Source of the DNA: CAYJEQ01 sp964369235
Lineage (GTDB): Bacteria > Bacillota > Clostridia > Oscillospirales > Ruminococcaceae
Length of the DNA: 22,640 nucleotides
NCBI GenBank assembly: GCA_964369235.1
Contig: CAYJEQ010000044.1
Location: forward strand, 1 to 22,640
Reading direction: 5' to 3'
Each line of letters begins with the position of its first letter. Position 1 is the stretch's first letter. Position numbers and translations under genes: made by a program. Shown in pieces: positions 7,754-15,294 of this stretch. The notes under the pieces were generated by a model, which was given only the letters and a program-made list of their open reading frames with translations, was not told the origin of the DNA and did no database searches.

Positions 7754-7927
7754 AGTGTAAGGGCTCGCCCTATATCAAGAGTCACAAAATTAAAAAAGGT
7801 GCTAATATCAAAGATATGTAGATACAGTTCTGAGATAGAAGGTTTGCCCTTATATTTTATCATGCAAAACAGCCTATTGTTGTTTTGTTTATTAAAGTTG
7901 CAGGCATACCGTAAGGTGTGCTTTTTT
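7754..7927 (+). ncRNA. Candidate riboswitch-like leader of the hyd operon
   Basis: A long-range stem pairs 7754-7764 with 7846-7856 (11 bp including two G-T). It encloses about 80 nt with an inner stem (7770-7777 with 7831-7838, one mismatch) and a small hairpin (7805-7809 with 7813-7817). The strand 7841-7848 (GGTTTGCC) can instead pair with 7903-7910 (GGCATACC), 7 of 8 positions. That would disrupt both the closing stem and the terminator at 7902-7927. A local AGGG/CCCT hairpin (7760-7771) also competes with the closing stem. A further hairpin pairs 7864-7873 with 7879-7888. This is standard aptamer/antiterminator/terminator logic, with predicted OFF control when the closing stem forms. No known class fits fully. 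Confidence 0.5.
7902..7927 (+). terminator. Intrinsic terminator in the hyd leader
   Basis: GCATACC (7904-7910) pairs with GGTGTGC (7915-7921) around GTAA, followed by six T at 7922-7927. It lies about 50 bases upstream of the first hyd gene and downstream of the promoter, so it should attenuate the operon. Confidence 0.75.
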
Positions 7928-7979
7928 ATTTTGAGAATTCTTTTAATCTAAAGTTATAAGGAAGGGAAGGTACATTATT

Positions 7980-8258
7980 ATGAATACTCGCTTAGCAAGT
8001 ATAGCCATAGTTGTAGAGGATACCCAGTCAGCTAATAAAATCAATGATATACTCAGTCAGTATGGGGAGTACATTATAGGTAGAATGGGAATACCCTACC
8101 ACAAAAAGAAGATAAGTGTTATTAATGTGGTGGTAGATGCCCCAGAGGGTATTATAAGTGCTTTATGTGGAAAACTAGGTATGCTACCAGCAGTAACTGC
8201 TAAGGCAGTATACTCTAAACAATTTACCAATGAGCAGGTGGAAGATGGAAGAAATTAA
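7980..8258 (+). CDS. TM1266-type [FeFe]-hydrogenase system regulator
   Basis: A 92-residue protein matching the TM1266 family (putative iron-only hydrogenase system regulator). These small proteins have an ACT-like, NikR-C-terminal-like fold and lack an HTH. The N-terminal strand (RLASIAIVVEDTQSANKINDIL), the IIGRMGIPYHKKKISVINVVVDA segment and the GKLGMLPAVTAKAVYS end fit the family. A GGAAGG ribosome binding site precedes the start. The gene overlaps hydE by 14 bases, so the two are translationally coupled. The ligand and mode of action of the family are not settled; by context it tunes hydrogenase maturation. Confidence 0.85.
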   Translation: MNTRLASIAIVVEDTQSANKINDILSQYGEYIIGRMGIPYHKKKISVINVVVDAPEGIISALCGKLGMLPAVTAKAVYSKQFTNEQVEDGRN

Positions 8259-9291
8259 TAAACTATTATCAGGAGAGATACTAACTAAATCCCAGTGGAT
8301 TGAGATTATAGATGGCTATGACACTATGGATTTAGACTGGTTATTTGAGAGAGCAAGAGAGAAGCGAAAAGCTTATTATGATAACCATGTTTATCTTAGA
8401 GGGCTTATTGAGATTAGTAATTACTGTAAGAAAAACTGTTATTACTGTGGTATTAGGGCAGGTAATAAGGAAGTGGTAAGGTATCGCCTTAATAAAGAGG
8501 ATATACTAAAGTGCGCTGAGAAAAGCTATAGTAAAGGCATTAGGACAATAGTGATGCAGGGTGGAGAGGACATAACCCACACCGATGAATTCCTCTGTGA
8601 AATAGTGGGAGAGCTGCGCAGTAGATATAGTGATATAGCAATTACCCTGTCTTTAGGTGAGCGCAGTAGGGAGAGCTACCAAAAGCTATTTGACTCAGGT
8701 GCAAATAGATATCTATTACGCCATGAAACAGCAAATAGTAGCCACTATAAAAAACTTCATCCTACTGAGAAGCTAGAAGATAGGCTAGTCTGTCTTAATG
8801 ATTTAAAAGAGATTGGTTTTCAGGTAGGTTGTGGATTTATGGTAGGATCCCCTTATCAAACCAGTGAAACTTTGGCTGAAGATATGATGCTTATACAGCA
8901 GTTTAAGCCCCATATGATAGGCATAGGGCCTTTTCTGCCTCATCATAGCACACCTTTTAGAGATGAATTAGCTGGGGAAGGTAGGAAAACTCTATTTATG
9001 GTAGCACTAACTAGAATAACACTGCCAATGGCTTTAATTCCAGCTACCACAGCACTGGGAACGGTTATGGAGGATGGCTGGGAACTGGGAATGATGGCTG
9101 GGGCAAATGTAATTATGCCGAGCCTTACTCCAGAGGATAATAAAGTTAATTATCTACTATATGATAATAAGAACGGAACATCAGTAGATGAGTTATCAGC
9201 TATAAAGGATAGAATGGAAAAGATAGACCATAAAGTAGTAATGAGCCGAGGGGATCACTGGGAGATGGTGGGAGAAAAGCCATCAAAATAG
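8245..9291 (+). CDS. hydE: [FeFe]-hydrogenase maturase HydE (radical SAM)
   Basis: A radical S-adenosylmethionine enzyme that works on the organometallic precursor during assembly of the H-cluster 2Fe subcluster. The CX3CX2C motif binding the radical [4Fe-4S] cluster is C61-C65-C68 (CKKNCYYC, followed by GI). The GGED motif lies at about residue 107, and GCGFMVGSPYQT is also typical. With the start at 8245 the protein has 348 residues, usual for HydE. That start follows AGGTGG and overlaps the previous gene, while the in-frame ATG at 8230 has no ribosome binding site. The biotin synthase-like sequence YYCGIR and its position between the TM1266 gene and hydG separate it from BioB or PylB. Confidence 0.9.
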   Translation: MEEINKLLSGEILTKSQWIEIIDGYDTMDLDWLFERAREKRKAYYDNHVYLRGLIEISNYCKKNCYYCGIRAGNKEVVRYRLNKEDILKCAEKSYSKGIRTIVMQGGEDITHTDEFLCEIVGELRSRYSDIAITLSLGERSRESYQKLFDSGANRYLLRHETANSSHYKKLHPTEKLEDRLVCLNDLKEIGFQVGCGFMVGSPYQTSETLAEDMMLIQQFKPHMIGIGPFLPHHSTPFRDELAGEGRKTLFMVALTRITLPMALIPATTALGTVMEDGWELGMMAGANVIMPSLTPEDNKVNYLLYDNKNGTSVDELSAIKDRMEKIDHKVVMSRGDHWEMVGEKPSK

Positions 9292-9326
9292 ATTTGTAGA
9301 TACAGGTGAAAGGAATGGTAATAATT

Positions 9327-10763
9327 ATGGATAATAAAGAATGTCAGTATAATGTTAAATCCAAAGTAGCACAGGAATTTATAAATGATGGGGAGATACT
9401 AGAAACTTTAAAATACGCAGAGGAAAACAAAAATAACATAGAGTTAATAGATAAAATAATAGAAAAAGCCAAGCTTAAAAAAGGCCTTAACCACCGAGAA
9501 ACAGCAGTTTTATTAGAATGTGATTTAGAGGACAGAAATAAAATTATAGAAGATCTGGCAATGGAGATAAAAAATCAGTTTTATGGTAATCGCATAGTGT
9601 TATTTGCGCCACTTTATCTTTCTAATCACTGTGTTAATGGCTGTGTATACTGTCCATATCATTATCAAAATAAAACAATAGGCAGAAAGAAACTTACTCA
9701 AGAGGAGATAAAGGCCGAGGTTATAGCACTACAGGACATGGGGCATAAGAGACTAGCCTTAGAAGCTGGAGAAGATCCAGTAAACAGCCCTATAGAATAT
9801 ATATTAGAGTCTATTAAAACAATATATAGTATCCATCATAAGAATGGTGCAATAAGACGAGTTAATGTTAATATAGCAGCAACCTCAGTAGAAGAGTATA
9901 AAATGCTAAAGGAAGCAGAAATTGGCACCTATATACTCTTTCAGGAAACATATCATCAGAAGTCCTATGAAGAACTGCACCCAACAGGGCCTAAGCATAA
10001 TTATAGCTATCACACCGAGGCAATGGATAGAGCAATGGAGGCAGGAATAGATGATGTAGGTCTAGGGGTGCTATTTGGTCTAGAAAGGTATAAATACGAC
10101 CATGTGGGGCTTATGATGCATGGTGAGCATTTAGAGGCAGTATATGGAGTAGGGCCACATACAATAAGCCTACCTAGAATATGCCCAGCAGATGATATAG
10201 ATCCTAATTCTTTTTCCAATGGAATAAGTGATGAGATATTCCAGAAAATCGTAGCTATTACCCGTATAGCTGTACCATATACAGGACTTATTATCTCCAC
10301 TAGAGAATCACAGGCAACTAGAGAAAAGGTGCTAAAGCTAGGGATATCCCAGCTAAGTGGTGGCTCAAAAACTAGTGTAGGTGGCTATGCCAATGATAAA
10401 GAAAACACAGAGAATACCTCACAGTTTGACACCGATGATAACAGAACTCTTGATCAGGTGGTAAAGTGGCTTATAGACTTAGACCATGTGCCTAGTTTTT
10501 GTACTGCCTGTTACAAAGAGGGACGAACAGGGGATAGATTTATGGAGCTGTGTAAAAGTGGTCAGATAATTAACTGTTGTCATCCAAATTCACTAATGAC
10601 ATTACAGGAGTATCTAGAGGACTATGCAACTAAAGACACAAAAAGCGCAGCAGAAAATCTTATTAATATAGAGATGGACAAGGTGATAAATCCTAAGGTT
10701 AAACTTTTAGCAGTAAATACACTGGAAAAAATTAAAATGGGTCAGCGTGATTTTAGATTCTAA
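9327..10763 (+). CDS. hydG: [FeFe]-hydrogenase maturase HydG (tyrosine lyase)
   Basis: A radical SAM tyrosine lyase that splits tyrosine to give the CO and CN ligands and p-cresol, delivering them as an Fe(CO)2(CN)-cysteine synthon. The N-terminal CX3CX2C is C102-C106-C109 (HCVNGCVYCPYHYQNK). The C-terminal auxiliary-cluster motif CX2CX22C is complete as C392, C395 and C418, which separates HydG from the tyrosine lyase ThiH. Three in-frame starts lie close together: GTG 9306, ATG 9315 and ATG 9327. The AAAGGA at 9309-9314 favours the last, giving 478 residues. It follows hydE by 35 bases in the same operon. Confidence 0.93.
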   Translation: MDNKECQYNVKSKVAQEFINDGEILETLKYAEENKNNIELIDKIIEKAKLKKGLNHRETAVLLECDLEDRNKIIEDLAMEIKNQFYGNRIVLFAPLYLSNHCVNGCVYCPYHYQNKTIGRKKLTQEEIKAEVIALQDMGHKRLALEAGEDPVNSPIEYILESIKTIYSIHHKNGAIRRVNVNIAATSVEEYKMLKEAEIGTYILFQETYHQKSYEELHPTGPKHNYSYHTEAMDRAMEAGIDDVGLGVLFGLERYKYDHVGLMMHGEHLEAVYGVGPHTISLPRICPADDIDPNSFSNGISDEIFQKIVAITRIAVPYTGLIISTRESQATREKVLKLGISQLSGGSKTSVGGYANDKENTENTSQFDTDDNRTLDQVVKWLIDLDHVPSFCTACYKEGRTGDRFMELCKSGQIINCCHPNSLMTLQEYLEDYATKDTKSAAENLINIEMDKVINPKVKLLAVNTLEKIKMGQRDFRF

Positions 10764-10799
10764 TCAAAGTAGAAAATTAAAAAAAGGATGGCTATAATA

Positions 10800-11981
10800 A
10801 TGAATAATACACCTTTAACCAGTAGATTACATATAGGGATTTTTGGCATGAGGAATGCTGGGAAATCCAGCCTTATTAATGCAGTTACAGGACAGGATTT
10901 AGCAATAGTATCACCAGTGGCAGGCACAACCACCGACCCAGTTTATAAAGCAATGGAACTGCTACCCCTAGGGCCTGTGGTACTAGTGGATACAGCAGGG
11001 CTAGATGACATAGGAGAATTAGGGGAAAAGCGTATTGAGAAAACCCTACAGGTGCTACAGAAAATTGATATAGCAGTGTTAGTCTGTCAGCTTAAAGAAA
11101 AGCTAGAGGATAAGGAATTAGAGTTAATAAGAAGATTTAAAGAGGATAGCATACCCTATTTTATAGCTTATAATAAGACCGATGTAATAGAGGCAGTAGA
11201 GCCTAAGCTACAGGGGATTTATATAAGCGCTAAAACAGGTGCGGGTATCCATGAGTTTAAAGAAAAACTAGCTAAACTACAGCCACCTTCTACAGCTAAA
11301 TCTCCATTAATAGAGGATTTAGTAGATAAGGAGGACTGGGTAGTGCTAGTAACCCCAATAGATAGTGCAGCCCCAAAAGGCAGAATAATACTGCCACAGC
11401 AACAGGTTTTGCGAGGGGTGTTAGATGTTCATGGACTGTCAGTAGTTACCCAAACGGAGGATTTGCCTAGAGTATTTGATGGTCTTGCCATAAAACCTAA
11501 ATTAGTGGTAACCGATAGCCAAGATTTTAATAAGGTATGTCATATGGTAGGGGAAGATGTGGGATTAACTTCCTTCTCAATACTATTTGCTAGGTATAAA
11601 GGACTACTAGAAGACTCGGTAAAAGGCGCAGACACACTGGGTAAATTACAGAATAACTGTAAGGTGTTAATAGTGGAAGGCTGTACCCACCACCGACAAT
11701 GTGATGATATAGGCACAGTAAAACTACCTAAATGGATAAGAGAAAACACAGGAAAGAATATAGACTTTGATTTTTGTAGTGGGGTGGATTTCCATGAGGA
11801 TTTAACAGATTATAGCTTAGTGGTACACTGTGGAGGTTGTATGCTACAAAATAAAGTAGTACAGCGACGCCTATCAAAAGCTAAAGCACAGAATATCCCA
11901 TTTACGAATTATGGTATACTAATCGCTCATATTAATAATATCTTAGAGAGAAGCATAGCACCTCTGGGAATTAAGCTATAG
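10800..11981 (+). CDS. hydF: [FeFe]-hydrogenase maturation GTPase/scaffold HydF
   Basis: The scaffold that carries the 2Fe subcluster and delivers it to apo-hydrogenase. The N-terminal GTPase domain shows a P-loop GMRNAGKSS (16-24), DTAG (64-67) and NKTD (125-128). The C-terminal cluster domain has the CxH ligand pair C295/H297 and CGGC (C344, C347), the conserved [4Fe-4S] ligands. At 393 residues it is the usual length. An ATG at 10788 is also in frame, but AAGGA overlaps it, so 10800 is preferred. It is the last gene of the operon and is followed by a strong terminator. No hydrogenase large subunit is present in the window. Confidence 0.93.
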   Translation: MNNTPLTSRLHIGIFGMRNAGKSSLINAVTGQDLAIVSPVAGTTTDPVYKAMELLPLGPVVLVDTAGLDDIGELGEKRIEKTLQVLQKIDIAVLVCQLKEKLEDKELELIRRFKEDSIPYFIAYNKTDVIEAVEPKLQGIYISAKTGAGIHEFKEKLAKLQPPSTAKSPLIEDLVDKEDWVVLVTPIDSAAPKGRIILPQQQVLRGVLDVHGLSVVTQTEDLPRVFDGLAIKPKLVVTDSQDFNKVCHMVGEDVGLTSFSILFARYKGLLEDSVKGADTLGKLQNNCKVLIVEGCTHHRQCDDIGTVKLPKWIRENTGKNIDFDFCSGVDFHEDLTDYSLVVHCGGCMLQNKVVQRRLSKAKAQNIPFTNYGILIAHINNILERSIAPLGIKL

Positions 11982-12049
11982 TTTCCTTTGTAATATGGGG
12001 AGTGTTACTAGTGGGGTTTAGTGAGGGGTTATCACTGAGTAAATAGAAA

Positions 12050-12098
12050 AAGGGTCTGCCTTAAATGAGAAAATCATTTGGGCAGACCCTTATATTTA
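12050..12098 (+). terminator. Intrinsic terminator after hydF
   Basis: AAGGGTCTGCC (12050-12060) pairs with 12081-12091 (11 bp), extended inside by AAATGA/TCATTT around a GAAAA loop, and followed by the T-rich ATATTTAT. It lies 69 bases after the hydF stop. The A-rich run before it (TAGAAAAA) may make it work in both directions. Confidence 0.8.
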
Positions 12099-12110
12099 TG
12101 GATGCTATAG

Positions 12111-12196
12111 AAAATGTTGGGGTACTGGCCCTCGCCGACGGCGAGAACCAGTACCCCAACAGAATTTTAGTCCAATAATTAATATAGAGCCTATTT
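12111..12196. repeat. Convergent-junction hairpin repeat with tail motif
   Basis: GTTGGGGTACTGG (12116-12128) pairs perfectly with 12148-12160. Inside, CTCGCC (12131-12136) pairs with GGCGAG (12140-12145) around a 3-nt loop. AAAAT/ATTTT lies just outside. The tail AATATAGAGCCTATTT is at 12181-12196. It is the best-formed member of the family also seen at 3381 and 16000, and lies between convergent hydF and the P-type ATPase gene. Confidence 0.75.
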
Positions 12197-12271
12197 ATAT
12201 CTAATTATTTATGTTTATAACCTGTATAGATACACATAATCATAGAAAAAACCGCAAGATAAGACCAAAAT

Positions 12272-14404
12272 TTATGTTGTTTCATCTTCATATTCCTCCT
12301 GTAATTTTATAAAATCATCTTTTTTCATCATTGGTCTAGCTGAGGTTGCAGTTAGCCCAATGGTAGAAGCATTGTGTAGCCATGCAGAGGTACTTGCTGT
12401 AATAGTACCAAATATCCCTAGTATAATTAGCACCGAGTTAAATCCTAGTATAATACCATACTGTCTATATATCTTATTCATAAGCTTTTTAGCTAGTATT
12501 CTAGTTTCAACAATCTTGGTTAGCTCATGGGACATTACAGAAATATCAGCTACCTCTCGTGCTATATCAGAAGACCCATTTAAGGTAAAGGATACATCAG
12601 CTACACTTAGTGCAGGGGTATCATTAATACCATCACCTACCATAAGTATGGTTTTACCTTCGGTTTTAAGTTTTTCGATTATATCTGCTTTACCGTCTGG
12701 TAGCACCGAAGCATAGTATTTATCTATGCCTAGTTTATCGCTGATATATTTAGCATTACCTTCACTGTCACCAGTAATCATATAGATATTCTTGATACCT
12801 TCTTTACGAAGTCTTTTGATAGTAACCTTAGCGTCCTCTCTAGGTGGATCATTTATACAGATAATTCCTATAAGAACATTATCTACTGCAAGGTAAACTG
12901 CACTGTCAGTGCCAATTTCCTCGTTAATCCACTGGGATTTTTCACTAGGGTAGGGAACTTTCTCATCTTCAAATACAAAATGTGAGCTACCTATTACCGA
13001 GTGCTTACCGTCAAAGATACTTGCGATACCGTGGGCTACTATATATTCTACCTTGCCATGTTCCTCAGGATGATGGATACCTTGGGATTTAGCTTCGCTA
13101 ACAATAGAGGCAGCAACACTATGAGGGAAATGCTCCTCTAAACAGGCAGCTATCTTAAGTACATCTTCCTTAGAGTAATCATCATGAACAGAGATTATTT
13201 TAGATACCTTTGGTACAGCATTGGTTAGAGTACCTGTTTTGTCAAATACTACTGTGTCGACATTGGATAGTATTTCTAGGTATTTACCACCTTTGACCAG
13301 TACACTGTTATTTACGCTCTCTTTAAGTGCTGAGATAATTGTAATAGGGGTAGTTAGTTTTATTGCACAGGAGAAGTCAACCATTAGCACTGATAAGGCT
13401 CTAGTAATACTGCCAGTAACCATTAAAGTTAATAAAAACAGCCCAAAGCTAACAGGAACGATATCATCAGCAAGGCGTTCAGCACGACCTTGTACCAAGG
13501 CTTTTTCCTTTTCTCCTGTGTCAATTAGATTAATAATCTTAGCAATACGGGAGTCGCTTTGTAGACTAAGTACCTGTACATCAATTTCACCATCTTCTAA
13601 AACAGTACCTGCAAATACAGTGCCATCGGTGGTTTTATGTACAGAGATAGGTTCGCCTGTCATGGTGGACTCATTGATTAAGGCATTGCCCTTTACAATA
13701 GTTCCGTCCATTGGGACAAGGCTGCCTTTGCGAATTCTTATTATATCCCCAACCTGTACATCATTTTGATGCACCTCTATCTCTAGATCATCTTTTACCA
13801 GCCAGATTTTATCCACCTTAATGGTTAAGCTCTGTGCTAGGGCATTTTTGGCTCTTAGATTAGAGTATTCTAGCAGTAGATCCGATAGACCTAGTAAGAA
13901 CATTGTAGAGGAGGCAGCTTTGTAGTTAAGGGATAATAGGGAAGCGCCAATAGCTGTTCCATCTAATACCTCAACATTAAGCTGTTTAGCTGCTAGGGCT
14001 TTAAAGCCGTTTATTATGTATGGAATACTGCGATAAACTGTATAGGCTTTATTCATAGTCATGGTGAAAAATACCTGACGCATACCATAATAAACACAGT
14101 GCTTTATTATTTTTTTCTTAATATCTCTCTCGATAATCTCAGCACGCTCTTCCTCAGAAGGTGTGCCGTCATAAATATCAGGTATTTTAAGAGAACTTAG
14201 CTTTTGTAAAACTAAATCTCTAGATTTTTTGTTTTTATATTGTATAAGTACAGAACCATTTACAGAGTTTGCCTGAGCGATATTTACACCATCTAAAGAA
14301 AGGAGCAGCTCCGATAGACCGTAGCACTGCTCCTTTGATAGGATATATTTACCGAAGCGAACTCTAAGTCGGTTAGGCTTATCACATATTATGTGATATT
14401 TCAT
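12272..14404 (-). CDS. P1B-type metal-transporting ATPase with altered CPC motif
   Basis: A heavy-metal P-type ATPase, likely an exporter. An N-terminal ferredoxin-like HMA-type domain (about 1-75) lacks any CxxC metal site. Catalytic motifs are intact: TGEP (249-252), the phosphorylated D388 in DKTGT, the P1B-type HP region EEHFPHS (423-429) and GDGIND (590-595). The membrane metal motif, normally CPC, reads FSCAIKL (344-350): the first Cys and the Pro are lost and one Cys remains. The 710-residue length fits a P1B ATPase. It follows by 43 bases a small Cys-tail protein, an arrangement like mycobacterial CtpC with PacL1 (Rv3269), and sits opposite an MntP-type Mn exporter. Mn or Zn is therefore the best guess for the ion; this is inference. 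Confidence 0.85.
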   Translation of the reverse strand: MKYHIICDKPNRLRVRFGKYILSKEQCYGLSELLLSLDGVNIAQANSVNGSVLIQYKNKKSRDLVLQKLSSLKIPDIYDGTPSEEERAEIIERDIKKKIIKHCVYYGMRQVFFTMTMNKAYTVYRSIPYIINGFKALAAKQLNVEVLDGTAIGASLLSLNYKAASSTMFLLGLSDLLLEYSNLRAKNALAQSLTIKVDKIWLVKDDLEIEVHQNDVQVGDIIRIRKGSLVPMDGTIVKGNALINESTMTGEPISVHKTTDGTVFAGTVLEDGEIDVQVLSLQSDSRIAKIINLIDTGEKEKALVQGRAERLADDIVPVSFGLFLLTLMVTGSITRALSVLMVDFSCAIKLTTPITIISALKESVNNSVLVKGGKYLEILSNVDTVVFDKTGTLTNAVPKVSKIISVHDDYSKEDVLKIAACLEEHFPHSVAASIVSEAKSQGIHHPEEHGKVEYIVAHGIASIFDGKHSVIGSSHFVFEDEKVPYPSEKSQWINEEIGTDSAVYLAVDNVLIGIICINDPPREDAKVTIKRLRKEGIKNIYMITGDSEGNAKYISDKLGIDKYYASVLPDGKADIIEKLKTEGKTILMVGDGINDTPALSVADVSFTLNGSSDIAREVADISVMSHELTKIVETRILAKKLMNKIYRQYGIILGFNSVLIILGIFGTITASTSAWLHNASTIGLTATSARPMMKKDDFIKLQEEYEDETT

Positions 14405-14447
14405 AGATCTCTCAATTCCTTTCCATGACCTTACCTCTTAAATATGA

Positions 14448-14738
14448 CTAGCAGGTGCAGTCGTCACCACAGTCGCAGTCATCGCCACATTCACAATCTT
14501 CGCCACATTCACAACTGCTCTGAGCAACTGCCTTAGCTTCTGCACAGATGTCGTCAGCTTCTTCTTTAATATTAGTAGCTGTTTCTAGAACTTTGTCTTT
14601 AAGCATTATAGTACCAGCAACACCTTTTACTGCAAGATCACGAGCAGATTTAGTTTTTAGTAAACCTAGGATAGCGATACCTGTAGCGGCACCAGCTGCA
14701 AATATTAATTTATGCTGTTTTGTAATAAAATTTAACAT
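14448..14738 (-). CDS. Small membrane protein with eight-cysteine tail (PacL-/DUF6110-like)
   Basis: A 96-residue protein with one membrane segment (about 10-27, small-residue-rich GAATGIAILG) and an amphipathic helical middle (28-73). The C-terminal tail at 76-96 holds eight Cys at 76, 78, 82, 84, 88, 90, 94 and 96. They form three CxCG(E/D)D units and a final CTC, like a metallothionein tail. AGGAGG precedes the start. Organisation and helix sequence recall the mycobacterial PacL/DUF1490 partners of CtpC and the clostridial proteins I recall as DUF6110. By analogy it would sit in the membrane, collect thiophilic or borderline metal ions and hand them to, or scaffold, the adjacent ATPase. 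PacL1 uses an Asp/His-rich tail, so the Cys/Asp tail here may mean a different metal preference. Confidence 0.75.
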   Translation of the reverse strand: MLNFITKQHKLIFAAGAATGIAILGLLKTKSARDLAVKGVAGTIMLKDKVLETATNIKEEADDICAEAKAVAQSSCECGEDCECGDDCDCGDDCTC

Positions 14739-14767
14739 GATAATTCCTCCTAATTCGTTATTAGAAA

Positions 14768-14796
14768 ATTATATAACTTTTTTCTTTTTTTTTCAA
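14768..14796 (-). promoter_or_regulatory. Promoter of the Cys-tail protein/ATPase pair
   Basis: On the minus strand, TTGAAA (14796-14791) and TATAAT (14773-14768) are spaced by exactly 17 bases. The spacer is almost pure A on that strand, with a run of nine A (14793-14785) and a run of six (14783-14778). The metal pair can therefore be transcribed separately from the regulator gene upstream. Confidence 0.65.
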
Positions 14797-14814
14797 CTCC
14801 AAAACAACAGAAAC

Positions 14815-15144
14815 TTATATTTTTCGTGTTTTTTTACGATAATTAGAAGGGGTCATACCATAAATTTGCTTAAAAGCCTCAGTAAACTTACTAGTGTTAA
14901 TATAACCGATACTATAAGCGATTTCGCTAATTTTTTTGTCAGTTATTCTAATATGTGTATGGGCTTTTTTAAGCAGTACCTTACGGATGTACTTTCTAGG
15001 AGGTATACCAAAATTTTTATTATACAAGTCCCTTAGTGTAGTTTCGGAGATATATAACATACTGGCAATCTGCTTTTCGGTTAGGTTATGTTCTAACAAT
15101 AGTCGCCTAGAAATATTTATAAGAGTTTTATCTTTATTATTCAT
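14815..15144 (-). CDS. AraC-type HTH-only transcriptional regulator
   Basis: A 109-residue protein made only of an AraC/XylS DNA-binding domain: a first HTH around EKQIASMLYISETTLRDLYN and a second around ISEIAYSIGYINTSKFTEAFK, ending in the usual GMTPSNYRK. There is no attached ligand-binding domain, as in SoxS or MarA. The level of the protein, or a partner, must therefore set its activity. AAGGAG precedes the start. It lies 76 bases upstream of the Cys-tail gene on the same strand and is divergent from mntP, which makes it the obvious candidate regulator of both arms. The nature of the inducing metal cannot be read from sequence. Confidence 0.85.
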   Translation of the reverse strand: MNNKDKTLINISRRLLLEHNLTEKQIASMLYISETTLRDLYNKNFGIPPRKYIRKVLLKKAHTHIRITDKKISEIAYSIGYINTSKFTEAFKQIYGMTPSNYRKKTRKI

Positions 15145-15163
15145 AATACTCCTTAGGGTAATT

Positions 15164-15173
15164 NNNNNNNNNN
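15164..15173. other. Assembly gap (10 N)
   Basis: Ten N between the regulator's ribosome binding site and its -35 box. They fall where the regulator's -10 box would be expected (15171-15166), so that promoter cannot be read. Confidence 0.95.
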
Positions 15174-15188
15174 TTAAAGCTGGCTTTT

Positions 15189-15251
15189 TGTCAATAAAAT
15201 AGCGGGAAATACTGAAATTTTATTGACTTATTATAGCAAAAATCGTATTAT
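15189..15251. promoter_or_regulatory. Shared divergent promoters with inverted-repeat operator
   Basis: An 11-bp perfect inverted repeat (15190-15200 with 15217-15227, 16-base centre) reads GTCAATAAAAT / ATTTTATTGAC. Its right arm contains most of the plus-strand -35 TTGACT (15223-15228), which is followed after 17 bases by TATTAT (15246-15251) for mntP. Its left arm contains most of the minus-strand -35 TTGACA (15194-15189) for the AraC-type gene, whose -10 falls in the N run. A regulator bound to the arms would act on both promoters. Confidence 0.65.
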
Positions 15252-15294
15252 ATAATATATAGGAATAAAACTAAGCATAGATAAAGAGGTATAG

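Noticed and set aside
7770..7838. Possible SAM-I (S-box) riboswitch in the hyd leader, from the stretches TATCAAGAG and GGTGCTAAT
   Set aside because: Both short stretches occur in S-box RNAs and in the right order, but the GA-rich internal loop and the CCGGCAACC core between them are missing; only 16 bases separate the two parts. A covariance search could reopen this.
13221..13769. 182-codon ORF on the plus strand
   Set aside because: It lies wholly antisense to the conserved core of the P-type ATPase gene; a shadow frame.
14548..15036. 162-codon ORF on the plus strand
   Set aside because: It runs antisense across two well-supported genes and their spacer, with low-complexity phenylalanine runs from the T-tracts.
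15252..15294. Manganese (yybP-ykoY) riboswitch before the MntP-type gene
   Set aside because: The leader after the promoter is only about 35 bases and has none of the conserved loops of that class.
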